The notes beneath the pieces are model-generated. The model was not told where the DNA came from, ran no database searches, and saw nothing but the letters and a program-made list of their open reading frames with translations. 50,754 nucleotides of DNA, taken from assembly GCF_001006805.1 (NCBI RefSeq), contig NZ_LN811358.1:164113-214866 (forward strand), given 5' to 3'. Below are positions 42,655 to 50,656 of the stretch, piece after piece. The DNA is from Microvirga massiliensis (GTDB lineage Bacteria; Pseudomonadota; Alphaproteobacteria; Rhizobiales; Beijerinckiaceae). Numbering within the stretch: the first letter of the stretch is position 1; every line of letters begins with the position of its first letter. The position numbers and the translations under genes were made by a program.

Positions 42655-42915
42655 GTGAGCAGGGTGAAGCTCGTCTACTTTGCCTGGGTGCGCGAACGGG
42701 TCGGGATTCCCGAGGAGGAGGTCGATCTTCCGCCGGGCATCGAGACCGTCGCCGATCTTGTCCGCTGGCTGAAGACGCGCGGAGAGGAATACGAATATGC
42801 CTTCGAGGCCGGCGATGTCGTGCGGGCAGCGATCGATCGCGCGCATGCCCGGCCGGATGCTGCTCTCGCCGGCGCGCGTGAAGTCGCCTTCTTCCCTCCG
42901 ATGACCGGGGGCTAA
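42655..42915 (+). CDS. moaD: Molybdopterin synthase small subunit MoaD
   Basis: This 86-residue ubiquitin-like protein ends in the required Gly-Gly (FPPMTGG), which is thiocarboxylated and donates sulfur to precursor Z in molybdopterin synthesis. The start KLVYFAWVRERVG and the PPGIETVADLVRWL helix fit. The start is a GTG. It ends 6 bp before moaE, the large subunit, so the pair is co-translated. It follows pgsA at 64 bp. Confidence 0.94.
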   Translation: MSRVKLVYFAWVRERVGIPEEEVDLPPGIETVADLVRWLKTRGEEYEYAFEAGDVVRAAIDRAHARPDAALAGAREVAFFPPMTGG

Positions 42916-42921
42916 CGCACC

Positions 42922-43392
42922 GTGCGTCGCAAGATCCGGATCCAGTCCGAGGATTTCGAGCCCGGGACGGAGATCGCGGAGCTCACGATGGGCCGGTCCG
43001 ATATCGGTGCGGTGGTGAGCTTTACGGGCCTCTGCCGGGACGAGGGGGGCAGGTTGGCCGCTCTCGAGCTCGAGCATTATCCCGGCATGGCGGAAGCGGA
43101 AATCGCGCGGGTCGCGGATGAGGCCGAGCGGCGTTGGCCCCTTTCGGGCCTCACGATCATCCACCGCTTCGGACGCATCCTGCCGGGTCAGAACATCGTT
43201 CTCGTCGTGACCGCATCGGGTCACCGCCGGGCGGCCTTCGAGTCCGGCGAATTCTTGATGGACTACCTGAAGACGCGGGCTCCCTTCTGGAAGCGGGAAC
43301 ATCTCGCGGGAGGAGAGGTCGGCGGCTGGGTCGAAGCCAAGGACGCTGACGAGGCCGCGACCGAGCGCTGGGTGCAAACCAAGTCCGCTTGA
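42922..43392 (+). CDS. moaE: Molybdopterin synthase catalytic subunit MoaE
   Basis: This 156-residue large subunit binds precursor Z and receives sulfur from MoaD. IGAVVSFTGLCRDEGG, LELEHYPGMAEAEI, IIHRFGRILPGQNIVLV and MDYLKTRAPFWKREHL with the catalytic Lys residues are all present. The start is a GTG, 6 bp after the moaD stop. The C-terminal W-V-E-A-K-D-A-D-E tail fits. It completes molybdopterin synthase; other moa genes are not in the window. Confidence 0.95.
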   Translation: MRRKIRIQSEDFEPGTEIAELTMGRSDIGAVVSFTGLCRDEGGRLAALELEHYPGMAEAEIARVADEAERRWPLSGLTIIHRFGRILPGQNIVLVVTASGHRRAAFESGEFLMDYLKTRAPFWKREHLAGGEVGGWVEAKDADEAATERWVQTKSA

Positions 43393-43452
43393 CGCGAGAA
43401 ACGGCCGGGAGGAGCATCTCTCGGGGGGCGGCGATCACGTCGGAAGGCCGCC

Positions 43453-43707
43453 ATGCGACATCTGGCCTGGCTCCTGTTTTTCCTCACCGTCGCTTCGGCG
43501 GCGCCGCACGCTCATGATGCAACACCGCGTCCTGCCGCTCACGCCCAGAGCGCGATGGAGTGCTTTTGCCGGGCCCAGGGCCGCATGTTCGCCGAAGGCG
43601 AGATGGTCTGCCTCAAGACGGCCCAGGGCAATCGGATGGCGCGCTGCGAGATGATCACGAACGTGATGTCTTGGGGCGTGACCGAAACTCCGTGTCCGCA
43701 ATCCTGA
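43453..43707 (+). CDS. Small exported Cys-containing protein
   Basis: This 84-residue product has a signal peptide (residues 1-20, LLFFLTVASAAPHAH) and a short mature part with five Cys/Met-rich positions (MECFCRAQGRMF, EMVCLKTAQ, ARCEMI, TPCPQS), which suggests disulfides in the periplasm. A weak AAGG precedes the ATG. I know similar short proteins in rhizobia but no function. It lies 60 bp after moaE, possibly in the same transcript. Confidence 0.65.
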   Translation: MRHLAWLLFFLTVASAAPHAHDATPRPAAHAQSAMECFCRAQGRMFAEGEMVCLKTAQGNRMARCEMITNVMSWGVTETPCPQS

Positions 43708-44064
43708 TCCGGTACCGGTAAAGGAAATCAGCTTTCGTGCAGATCGCGTTGGCGCATCGGCACGAAAAAGACTTCCTGGCGATCATGTCAGGCACCGAAA
43801 ACTTTAATGAGTTCGGTCGCTCACCTACTGGAGGAGTAAGCAGCCAGTCGCATGCACGCCTGCGTGGCGGCGGGTGCAACGTCATGCTGCGGATATGCGC
43901 CGGTTCTGTTGCCCGGTATTGTGAACGCAACATTTCCCACCTCACCCGCCCTGAAGGGGCGGATGAGGGTGGCAGCACCAGCTTTCAAAACAACTCAAGC
44001 AACATCAGATCACTGCACGATCGCGCAGCGTTCTACTCTCAAAGACTCTATTGAAGTGTAACCA
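43708..44064. other. Intergenic region with a long hairpin
   Basis: ACCTCACCCGCCC (about 43939-43951) and GGGCGGATGAGG (43957-43968) form a stem of 6 bp plus 5 bp with one mismatch (positions 43938-43971). It is 230 bp from the upstream gene. A plus frame at 43737-44054 has no recognised similarity. I see no other element. Confidence 0.4.
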
Positions 44065-44118
44065 CCGCCGGCGAAACCGGCGGCAGTAAGGCTGGTGAGG
44101 CGGGGCGCCTGAGCGCCC
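44065..44118 (-). terminator. Two hairpins downstream of the 33-residue ORF
   Basis: GGGCGC (44103-44108) pairs with GCGCCC (44113-44118), 14 bp after the small ORF stop; CCGCCGG (44065-44071) pairs with CCGGCGG (44077-44083) further on. Neither has a real T tract. They probably close the minus-strand transcript of the small ORF. Confidence 0.5.
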
Positions 44119-44131
44119 TCGCGCATCGTTC

Positions 44132-44233
44132 TTAAAGAGCGCCTGCAATGATTGCGGCGATGAACACGAGCGATGCGCAGACCGCAGCGATGTTCATTTT
44201 CGAAGCCCAATCAAGCTTCGTGATCAGGTCCAT
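44132..44233 (-). CDS. 33-residue single-helix membrane ORF
   Basis: The ATG at 44231-44233 is preceded by a perfect AGGAGG at a spacing of 6. The 33-residue product starts with an amphipathic charged stretch (MDLITKLDWASKMN) and ends in one hydrophobic helix (IAAVCASLVFIAAIIAGAL) at the very C-terminus. Hairpins follow the stop. The size, ribosome-binding site and hydrophobic end together make this a better-than-chance small membrane gene; it is too short for routine ORF calling. The function is unknown and the neighbours (amidase, MoaE group) give no hint. Confidence 0.6.
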   Translation of the reverse strand: MDLITKLDWASKMNIAAVCASLVFIAAIIAGAL

Positions 44234-44404
44234 CCAGAACCTCCTGTCTGAACTCTGCGGCGCGGACGCTAGCAAATCCTTTTCCGGTAGAGAAGCCCAA
44301 AAGCGAGGCTGTCGGTGGATAGCCGGCGTCGATCATCCTTTCTCAAGTGTTAAGGCTCTGTATAGTCATAGCTTTCCGTGCCCGTAACTATGCTCGACGG
44401 ATAC

Positions 44405-45655
44405 TCAGGACTGGTAGTCCTGGATCGCTTTTTCGAGGAAAGCTGCCGCCGCGAGCGCTTTGTCATCAGCTCCGAATGAGGCGATCACCTGAATTCCAAC
44501 CGGCAGGTCGGCTCCGTCGTACAGGCCCGGCACGGACACGCAAGGGTTGCCCATCAATGTCCAGAGCCGATTGAAACGGGAGTTCCCGGTCGAGGAGAGG
44601 CCCTTCGGCGCTGCGCCCGGCGCGGCGTAGGTCAGGAGCACGTCGCAATCCGAGAAGACGTCCCGCAGCGCGATACGCGCACGGTTGGTGATGCGGCGGG
44701 CGGCATCGTACTGCACCGGGGTGATGCCCTGCGCGGCATCGAGGGACTCGCGCAGGATTGGTGGAAGGGCATCCCGGTGGTGATCGTATTCCCACGCGAG
44801 TGCTTGCCGGACCTCGAAATCCTGGATGGTCGGATGCTCGGGAAAGGCAGCCGAAACCGGATCCGGGAGCGAAAGATCGATGACGGTCGCGCCGGCTCGG
44901 GAAGCGGCCGAGACGGCTCGCTCCAGGGCCTCGCGGCTGGCGTCCTCCGGATCTCCTGCGAAGTCCTGCAGGACGAGTCCGATCTTCGGCGCCTCGGGGG
45001 CGCGTTGATCGATCCTCATCTCGTCGCGACCCGTGAGGGCCGCGAGGGCATAGGCGACATCGGCGATTGTGGCGGCGAAGAGGCCGGGCGTATCGAGGGA
45101 CCAAGAATAGGTCTTGGTGCCGACGGTCGGGAGAATCCGGAAGGACGGCTTGATGGCCGCCACCCCGCAATAGGAGGCCGGCCGGATCACCGATCCGCCC
45201 GTCTGGGTTCCGAAGGCGAGGGGCACCATGCCGGCTGCAACCGCCGCGGCAGAGCCCGATGAGGATCCGCCCGGGGTATGGGCCGTGTTGTGCGGGTTGC
45301 GCGTCGCGGCCGGGTCGAGAAAGGCGAAGGGCGTGGTGGCCGCCTTGCCGATCACGCTTCCGCCGGCTCGCCGCAGGAGCGCCACGATCGAAGCGTCGGC
45401 CTTGGGACGCCAACCCGAATAGATCGGGGAGCCGTATTCGGTCGGTAAATCGGCCGTGTCCATGATGTCCTTGACGGCGACCGCGATGCCCTGGAGGGGC
45501 CCCGCGCCTCCCGGGCGGACGCCGGCATCGACAGCAACGAAGGCGCCGATCTCCGAGTCGGCTTGTGCGATCGTGGCAAGGGATTCGCACAAGGCATCGT
45601 TCGGGGAGAGCGCACCTGACTCGATGCGCCGGCACAGATCTAGAAGTGAAATCAT
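44405..45655 (-). CDS. Amidase of the amidase-signature family
   Basis: This 416-residue enzyme hydrolyses an amide bond. The Ser-Ser-Lys triad region is clear: Lys62 in AVAVKDIMD, then TPGGSSSGSAAAVAAG (cis-Ser near 131-133), and the nucleophile Ser155 in TQTGGSVIRPA. The C-terminal part (TYAAPGAAPKG, GNPCVSVPG) is family-typical. AGGAGG is 10 bp upstream of the ATG. The substrate cannot be inferred; GatA is unlikely because gatB and gatC are absent and the sequence is shorter. It is divergent from the extensin-like gene. Confidence 0.92.
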   Translation of the reverse strand: MISLLDLCRRIESGALSPNDALCESLATIAQADSEIGAFVAVDAGVRPGGAGPLQGIAVAVKDIMDTADLPTEYGSPIYSGWRPKADASIVALLRRAGGSVIGKAATTPFAFLDPAATRNPHNTAHTPGGSSSGSAAAVAAGMVPLAFGTQTGGSVIRPASYCGVAAIKPSFRILPTVGTKTYSWSLDTPGLFAATIADVAYALAALTGRDEMRIDQRAPEAPKIGLVLQDFAGDPEDASREALERAVSAASRAGATVIDLSLPDPVSAAFPEHPTIQDFEVRQALAWEYDHHRDALPPILRESLDAAQGITPVQYDAARRITNRARIALRDVFSDCDVLLTYAAPGAAPKGLSSTGNSRFNRLWTLMGNPCVSVPGLYDGADLPVGIQVIASFGADDKALAAAAFLEKAIQDYQS

Positions 45656-45774
45656 GAAGAACCATCCCTCCTGGCTGCGCTGCTATCGCCCCTCTGCACT
45701 GCGCGGGCAAGCTGTCGTCTCCGTTGCGATGCGGTTGACCGGCCGTTTACCGGGTTCTGCGCATTCTCCGCACC

Positions 45775-46746
45775 ATGCGTCGTGCGTTGGTTGCGTTATC
45801 CACTCTGGTGATGATCGGGCTCGGCCTGAGCGGGTGCGGGCTGTTCCGTTGGGAGCAGCGCGAGCCCTGGCGAACGGAGGCCGAGGAAGCGTGCCTCTCG
45901 CAACGGCTCGTCCAGCCCAATGCCTATATGTCGCGTGCGTCGCGGATCGACGGCCCGGGCTCCTGCGGCATGGACTATCCGTTCAAGGTTTCGGCCTTCG
46001 CCGGCGGCTCGATTGCCCTGCGCAAGCAGGCGACGCTCGCTTGTCCCATCATTCCCCGCGTCGATGCCTGGCTCGACGAAGTTGTGAAGCCTGCAGCTCT
46101 CCTCTATTTCGGGCAGCGCGTGGTCGATCTGAAAGCCGGCTCCTATTCCTGCCGCTCCCGCAACAATCAGCGCGGAGCGAAATTGTCGGAGCACTCGTTC
46201 GGCAATGCCGTCGACGTCATGGGTTTCGTGCTGTCCGATGGGCGCGAGGTCTCCGTCCTGCGCGGCTGGCGCGGTGATCCTGCCGAGCAGGAGTTCCTCC
46301 GCGAGGTGTTCGTCGGCGCCTGCCGCCATTTCACGACGGTGCTCGGGCCGGGCGCGGATCGCTTCCACTCCGATCACCTTCACATCGATCTGGCGCGCCA
46401 TGATCCCGTGGGGCAGCGGCGGATCTGCAAGCCGGTCCTGAAATTCGCGCCGAGGATCGAGCCCGCGGTCGGGCGCCCGGCTGCGACTTCGCGCAACTGG
46501 TCCCGGTTCTCGCCGGACCTTCCACAGCGCGACGCAGACCTCCCGCCGCTCGACTTTGAGGAGGAACCGGCTCCCGATGACGAGCCGGTCTCGCGGGCTC
46601 TGGGTGTTCCTCTGACGTCGGGACCACGCTCCGGTCCCGGCGTCTCGGATCCCTTGCCGCGGCCGATTCGGGAGCCGGCCGGCCTGCCACTTTACAATCG
46701 GCCACCCGCCGCACCGGCGATTTCGAATGGGCATGGCCTCTACTGA
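45775..46746 (+). CDS. Extensin-like lipoprotein (M15-like metal site)
   Basis: This 323-residue predicted lipoprotein has a lipobox LSGC (Cys21). The extensin-like domain has the metal-site pattern of D-Ala-D-Ala carboxypeptidase-like M15 proteins: SEHSFGNAVDV and HSDHLHIDL, with His, Asp and two further His. The Cys residues (AC-L, GSCGMDY, ACP, YSCRS) suggest disulfides in the periplasm. The C-terminal third is a Pro-rich tail. Murein-related hydrolysis is likely but not shown for this family. A short gap to the next exported protein gene suggests co-transcription. Confidence 0.85.
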   Translation: MRRALVALSTLVMIGLGLSGCGLFRWEQREPWRTEAEEACLSQRLVQPNAYMSRASRIDGPGSCGMDYPFKVSAFAGGSIALRKQATLACPIIPRVDAWLDEVVKPAALLYFGQRVVDLKAGSYSCRSRNNQRGAKLSEHSFGNAVDVMGFVLSDGREVSVLRGWRGDPAEQEFLREVFVGACRHFTTVLGPGADRFHSDHLHIDLARHDPVGQRRICKPVLKFAPRIEPAVGRPAATSRNWSRFSPDLPQRDADLPPLDFEEEPAPDDEPVSRALGVPLTSGPRSGPGVSDPLPRPIREPAGLPLYNRPPAAPAISNGHGLY

Positions 46747-46835
46747 TGTCGACGAGCGGGCGCGATCGTATCGTCAATCTTGACGCCCGTGCGCTGCGCC
46801 CACATGGTCGGAAAGTTCATCACGTGGAGCCTCAT

Positions 46836-47267
46836 ATGCGCTGGTTGGCCGTTCTGATCCTGGGAGCGCTGTCGGTGGCGCCCGCTCTCGCCCGGGAGAT
46901 CGACCCGGCAGAGCGTCGGGAAGTGCCCTACGATGCATCACTCCCGGCCTGCAGCGACGCAGGAGTCCTCGGGAATATCCAGAACCGTTTCTCCTCGAGC
47001 GAGTGGCGCTTTTGGAACAGCGGGGCCGAGATCCTCGCATTCGAACGTGTCCAAGAGGTCGCCTGGCGGCCCTGGGGGCTCGACTACATCCCCCGGCGGT
47101 TCTGCTCCGGTACCGTGCTGACCTCGGATGGACTCAAGCGCCGCATCGATTACTCGATCCGTGAGGACCTCGGCTTCATCGGCGTCGGATGGGGAACGGA
47201 ATTCTGCGTTGCTGGGTTCGACCGGCATTACGCCTATGCCCCGGCCTGCCGCCAGGCACGCCCGTGA
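46836..47267 (+). CDS. Small exported protein coupled to RNase T2
   Basis: This 143-residue product has a signal peptide (residues 1-19, ending PALA) and a domain with LPACSDAGVLGNIQNRFSSSEWRFW, RPWGLDYIPRRFCSG and GFIGVGWGTEFCVAGFDRHYAYAP. Three Cys suggest disulfides. I recognise it as a conserved periplasmic hypothetical protein of rhizobia, without known function. The ATG at 46836 has GGAG upstream; the frame is open 30 codons further. Its TGA (47265-47267) overlaps the GTG of the RNase T2 gene (47264), so the two are translationally coupled. Confidence 0.75.
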   Translation: MRWLAVLILGALSVAPALAREIDPAERREVPYDASLPACSDAGVLGNIQNRFSSSEWRFWNSGAEILAFERVQEVAWRPWGLDYIPRRFCSGTVLTSDGLKRRIDYSIREDLGFIGVGWGTEFCVAGFDRHYAYAPACRQARP

Positions 47268-47941
47268 CGTTGATTCGGGCGCTTGCCGCGGTCGCGGCGA
47301 GCGCTCTCGTGATCGCAGGCACCGCATCCGTTGCTTGGGCGCAGGCCCCGAGGGAGACGCGAGGCGCGCCGGCCGGACAGTTCGATTTCTATATACTCGC
47401 CCTATCTTGGTCCCCGGGTTTCTGCGAGGCGAACGGAAACCGCGATCGTGACCAGTGTGAAGCCGGGTCAGGCCTCCGCTTCGTGGTGCACGGCCTCTGG
47501 CCGCAGAGTGAGCAAGGATATCCGAGTTTCTGCGAGCCGGGGCGACGCCCGATCCCGAGGCCAGCCCTTCAGGATGCCCGCGATCTGTTCCCGAGCGAAG
47601 GGCTTGCCCGCTATCAGTGGCGCAAGCACGGGAGCTGCAGCGGCTTGAGCCCGAGCGCGTATTTCTCGGCCGTTCGCCGGGCGCGCGCCCTCGTGCAGAT
47701 CCCCGATGGTCTCGAATCGACCTCGACCTTCACGAAGGCTTTGCCGATCGAGATCGAGCGGGCCTTTGCCGAGGCAAATCGGGGATTGCGCCCGGACATG
47801 ATGGCTGTCGTCTGCGGACGGCGGATCTTCCAGGAGATCCGGATCTGCTTGAGCCGCGATCTACGCGCCTTCCGAACGTGTCCGGAGGTCGACCGCGATG
47901 GTTGCCGCGCCGGCGCCATCGATATTCACCCGCCGCGTTGA
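47264..47941 (+). CDS. Exported ribonuclease T2
   Basis: This 225-residue product has a signal peptide (residues 1-26, ending AWA). Both RNase T2 active-site blocks are present: HGLWPQ with catalytic His76 and WRKHGSC with His122, plus the typical ALSWSPGFCE opening and several Cys. It cleaves single-stranded RNA to cyclic then 3'-phosphate products, probably in the periplasm, where it could scavenge nucleotides. The GTG start overlaps the previous stop. The coupled neighbour may be a partner, inhibitor or folding factor (inference). Confidence 0.92.
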   Translation: MTLIRALAAVAASALVIAGTASVAWAQAPRETRGAPAGQFDFYILALSWSPGFCEANGNRDRDQCEAGSGLRFVVHGLWPQSEQGYPSFCEPGRRPIPRPALQDARDLFPSEGLARYQWRKHGSCSGLSPSAYFSAVRRARALVQIPDGLESTSTFTKALPIEIERAFAEANRGLRPDMMAVVCGRRIFQEIRICLSRDLRAFRTCPEVDRDGCRAGAIDIHPPR

Positions 47942-48006
47942 GCGACGCGGCGACGCGGCCACGCCGATGAATGAGCGAAACACGTTTCAGGCAGGTCATG
48001 TTTTCG

Positions 48007-48025
48007 CTTCGCTCGCGGAGCGAAG
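48007..48025. other. Perfect 8-bp hairpin upstream of rlmJ
   Basis: CTTCGCTC (48007-48014) pairs with GAGCGAAG (48018-48025) over a GCG loop, 66 bp after the RNase T2 stop and 24 bp before the rlmJ ATG. There is no T tract on the plus strand. It could end the upstream transcript or lie in the rlmJ leader. Confidence 0.4.
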
Positions 48026-48049
48026 AGGCGTGATTCCGAGTCGCGCGCG

Positions 48050-48898
48050 ATGAACTATCGACACGCCTTTCATGCGGGCAACTTCGCGGATGTGATGAAG
48101 CACGCGCTGCTGGTGCGCACGCTCGCCTACCTGCAGCGCAAGGAAACGCCGCTTCGCGTCATCGATACTCATGCGGGCATCGGCCTCTATGATCTTACGG
48201 CGGACGAGGCCGAGCGTACGGGCGAATGGGAGAATGGAGTCGGGCGACTGGGTTCACCATTTGCGCCCGACATCGAGGATCTCCTGAAGCCGTATCGCGA
48301 CGTGCTCGAAGCGGTTCGGGCTCGGTATGGCGAATATGCCTATCCGGGATCTCCCGCCATCTTGCGCGAAATGCTGCGGCCGCAGGATCGCGGAGTTCTC
48401 GTCGAGCTCCATCCCGCGGATCACGCCACGCTCGCCGCGCGCTACAATGCGGTGAAGAATATCAAGGTCATGCACCTCGACGGCTGGGTTGCGCTGCAAG
48501 CGCTCGTGCCTCCGAAGGAGAAGCGCGGTCTCGTGCTCGTCGATCCGCCTTTCGAACAGCCCGACGAATACGATCGTCTCGCCCGATCCTTGAGGACAGC
48601 CCTGCGGAAATGGGCAACCGGAGTCTTCGCGGGCTGGTATCCGATCAAGAGCTTCGGCGTGATCGAAGCCATGTATGGTACGCTTGCCGAAGGTCTCGAT
48701 CGGCCGGCACTGCGTCTCGAACTTCTCGTCGATGATCCCGCGATCCCGGATCGCCTGAACGGATGCGGACTCGTGGTCGTCAATCCGCCCTGGACTTTGG
48801 AGGACGAGGCGGAGCGGCTTCTGCCGGCGCTTGCAGAGCGGCTGTCCCGCTCCGGGTATGGAGCCTTTCGCTGCGAGCGTTTCGGCCAAACCGCGTAA
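48050..48898 (+). CDS. rlmJ: 23S rRNA (adenine(2030)-N6)-methyltransferase
   Basis: This 282-residue SAM-dependent enzyme methylates A2030 of 23S rRNA. The start MNYRHAFHAGNFADVMKHA is the clear RlmJ (YhiR) signature; THAGIGLYDL carries the SAM-binding loop, and LVLVDPPFEQ (161-170) is the catalytic DPPF motif. FAGWYPIK and RSGYGAFRCERFG fit the C-terminal half. It begins 108 bp after RNase T2. A GST gene follows 66 bp after it. Confidence 0.95.
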   Translation: MNYRHAFHAGNFADVMKHALLVRTLAYLQRKETPLRVIDTHAGIGLYDLTADEAERTGEWENGVGRLGSPFAPDIEDLLKPYRDVLEAVRARYGEYAYPGSPAILREMLRPQDRGVLVELHPADHATLAARYNAVKNIKVMHLDGWVALQALVPPKEKRGLVLVDPPFEQPDEYDRLARSLRTALRKWATGVFAGWYPIKSFGVIEAMYGTLAEGLDRPALRLELLVDDPAIPDRLNGCGLVVVNPPWTLEDEAERLLPALAERLSRSGYGAFRCERFGQTA

Positions 48899-48964
48899 TC
48901 ATTGGTTGCCGTCGGCGGCGGCGGCCGCATAGAACGCGTGAGGCACAAACTCGTGAGGCTCTCA

Positions 48965-49570
48965 ATGCTCGTCCTGCGCTCATCGCCCGCATCGCCGTTC
49001 GGCCGCAAGGTCAAAATCGCCGCCGATCTCCTCGGGCTAACCGATCGCCTGAAGGTCGACTTCGCCGATACGATGGATCCGAACGAGAGGCTGCGTCACG
49101 AGAACCCGCTCGGGAAGATTCCGACCCTCATCCTCGAAAACGGCGAGACGCTCTACGATTCACGGGTCATCGTGGAATATCTCGACTGGCTGGCCGGGGG
49201 AGGGAAGGTCATTCCGGCGGGAGAAGCCAGGTTTCCTGCGCTACGCCAGCAGGCGCTCGCCGACGGGATCCTCGATGCCGCCCTGCTGCAGGTTTACGAG
49301 GGCCGCTGGCGGTCCGAGGATCGGCGCGAGGCGGCCTGGCTCGCACACCAGGCCGGCAAGATCGACCGCGGGCTCGCCGTTGCCGAGGAGAAGCTCTCGC
49401 GCCCCGACGAACTGATCCATGTCGGACAGATCGCGCAAGCCTGCGCGCTCGGCTATCTCGATCTCCGCATGGGAGGGCGCTGGCGTGAGCGGTATCCGCG
49501 CCTCGTCGCCTGGCTCGACGACTTCGCGAAGCGCGTCCCGGCTTTCGAGCGGACCCGCGCGACTTCGTAA
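48965..49570 (+). CDS. Glutathione S-transferase family protein
   Basis: This 201-residue protein has a thioredoxin-like N-terminal domain (LVLRSSPASPFGRKVKIAADLLG, then NPLGKIPTLILENGETLYDSRVIVEYLD, with the conserved cis-Pro and Ser of the glutathione site) and an all-helical C-terminal domain. It probably conjugates or reduces with glutathione; the substrate is unknown. I start at the ATG at 48965 with GAGG upstream; 21 codons are open further left. A terminator follows the stop. Confidence 0.9.
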   Translation: MLVLRSSPASPFGRKVKIAADLLGLTDRLKVDFADTMDPNERLRHENPLGKIPTLILENGETLYDSRVIVEYLDWLAGGGKVIPAGEARFPALRQQALADGILDAALLQVYEGRWRSEDRREAAWLAHQAGKIDRGLAVAEEKLSRPDELIHVGQIAQACALGYLDLRMGGRWRERYPRLVAWLDDFAKRVPAFERTRATS

Positions 49571-49588
49571 GCACAGGTAGGGCAGGTG

Positions 49589-49611
49589 GAGGTCCGGTCC
49601 CGCCGGACCTC
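49589..49611 (+). terminator. Perfect 9-bp hairpin after the GST gene
   Basis: GAGGTCCGG (49589-49597) pairs with CCGGACCTC (49603-49611), loop TCCCG, 19 bp after the stop. A short TGTC follows in place of a T run, so strength is uncertain. Confidence 0.6.
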
Positions 49612-49622
49612 TGTCATGAGGC

Positions 49623-49703
49623 TCAGAACTCGAAGTTCAATCCAGCGCGCACATCACCCTTGACGGGAGAGGCCGGCTGCACGGCAGCCGGGTGAACAAT
49701 CAT
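49623..49703 (-). pseudogene. 3' remnant of an outer-membrane beta-barrel gene
   Basis: Read on the minus strand toward a TGA at 49623-49625, the frame ends SPVKGDVRAGLNFEF. A terminal VRAGLNxxF with a final Phe is the last strand of Omp25/31-type porin-like barrels of rhizobia. Only about 25 codons are left; upstream (to the right) the frame runs into the palindromic repeat at 49708-49759, so the rest of the gene is gone. Confidence 0.5.
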
Positions 49704-49707
49704 CACC

Positions 49708-49759
49708 TAGCGCATCGTGCGAAAAAGTGGGTCCACTTTTCGGCGTCGAACGACGCGCC
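49708..49759. repeat. Rhizobial-type intergenic palindromic element
   Basis: GCATCGTGCGAAAAAGTGG (from 49712), then GT, then CCACTTTTCGGCG, then a partial complement (ACGACGCGC) of the outer arm. The core GAAAAAGTGG-GT-CCACTTTTCG is a near-perfect hairpin. I recall elements with this core, AAAAGTGG...CCACTTTTC with a GCATCGTGC arm, scattered in rhizobial genomes. It lies exactly at the broken edge of the porin remnant. Confidence 0.6.
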
Positions 49760-49992
49760 GCTCGAGGATCGAAGCATCGGACGGCAAATATGATTGAGAA
49801 ATTTCCGCTCGCGCAAACTCCCTCCACGACACTTCCAGGCCGGTGTGGCCGGCAAGAATCGACCCCTCAGGTCAAAATGAGAACTGCTAATACTCGTGTT
49901 CGCCAGTCGCGTGCGGCCGCGTGGTTGTGAAGGCTAAGAGACACGCGATCAGTGGCGGAGCGGAATCTCTGTCGCCCAATCTCGTGCACAGC

Positions 49993-50553
49993 CTACCGAA
50001 GACTGTCCTTCAGTGCAGAGATCGTGCGGTGAAAGCCTTCGTCATCCCCAAGGAGCCGTTCCACCATCAGCGCTCCCTCGAGAGTACTGATGACCATTCG
50101 GGCAAAGGATGCTGGGTCAACACTGGCTCGGATCGTCCCGTTGGCGATGCCGTCCGCGAGCACTGTCTCGAGCCATGCAACATGCTTGGCGAAGAAGCGT
50201 TCCACCTCGGCCCGCAGTTGCGGCGACAAGATGTCCATTTCTATGGCCAGCACTGCGCACAGGCATCCCAGGCCCTTCTCGATCCCTTCGAGATAGAGCG
50301 TTGCGTAAGCCTCGACGCGGGCTACGCCATCGTCGCTGTCTGCTAGGATGGCAGCGAGGGCCTCATCGTACCGAGCGTCGTAAGCAGCCACGAGAGCGAG
50401 CGCGAGATCGGTCTTGGTCGGGAAATGGTGGTGGATGCTGGCCTTGCGGATGCCGACGACCTCCGCGAGGTGGGCATAGCTGAACCCCGAATAGCCCTGT
50501 CTCCGAACGAGGAGTTCGGCTTGCAGGATCAACTCTGCGCGGGTGTCATTCAT
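49993..50553 (-). CDS. TetR/AcrR-family transcriptional regulator
   Basis: This 186-residue repressor has the N-terminal helix-turn-helix at about residues 24-50 (SYAHLAEVVGIRKASIHHHF, PTKTDLA) and a C-terminal ligand domain of the TetR_C type with GLGCLCAVLAIEMD. The ATG is at 50553. It likely controls itself and a divergent gene to the right, beyond the window. An 18-bp dyad lies 86 bp upstream (50639-50656). The effector is unknown. The 230-bp stretch to its left (49760-49992) holds no gene I can support. Confidence 0.92.
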   Translation of the reverse strand: MNDTRAELILQAELLVRRQGYSGFSYAHLAEVVGIRKASIHHHFPTKTDLALALVAAYDARYDEALAAILADSDDGVARVEAYATLYLEGIEKGLGCLCAVLAIEMDILSPQLRAEVERFFAKHVAWLETVLADGIANGTIRASVDPASFARMVISTLEGALMVERLLGDDEGFHRTISALKDSLR

Positions 50554-50638
50554 GACGCATCGTGCCTATGGGCCGGAGGCGGGAGTCGCAATGTGTCAGT
50601 CAGGTTCACCGTAGAGGCACCGCAGCTTGACGGCGCCC

Positions 50639-50656
50639 CTACCTTCTGGAAGGTAG
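50639..50656. promoter_or_regulatory. 18-bp dyad upstream of tetR, candidate operator
   Basis: CTACCTTC (50639-50646) and GAAGGTAG (50649-50656) are perfectly complementary around a TG centre. Length and form fit a TetR-dimer site. It lies between the TetR start at 50553 and the window edge, where a divergent target gene may start. Confidence 0.55.
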
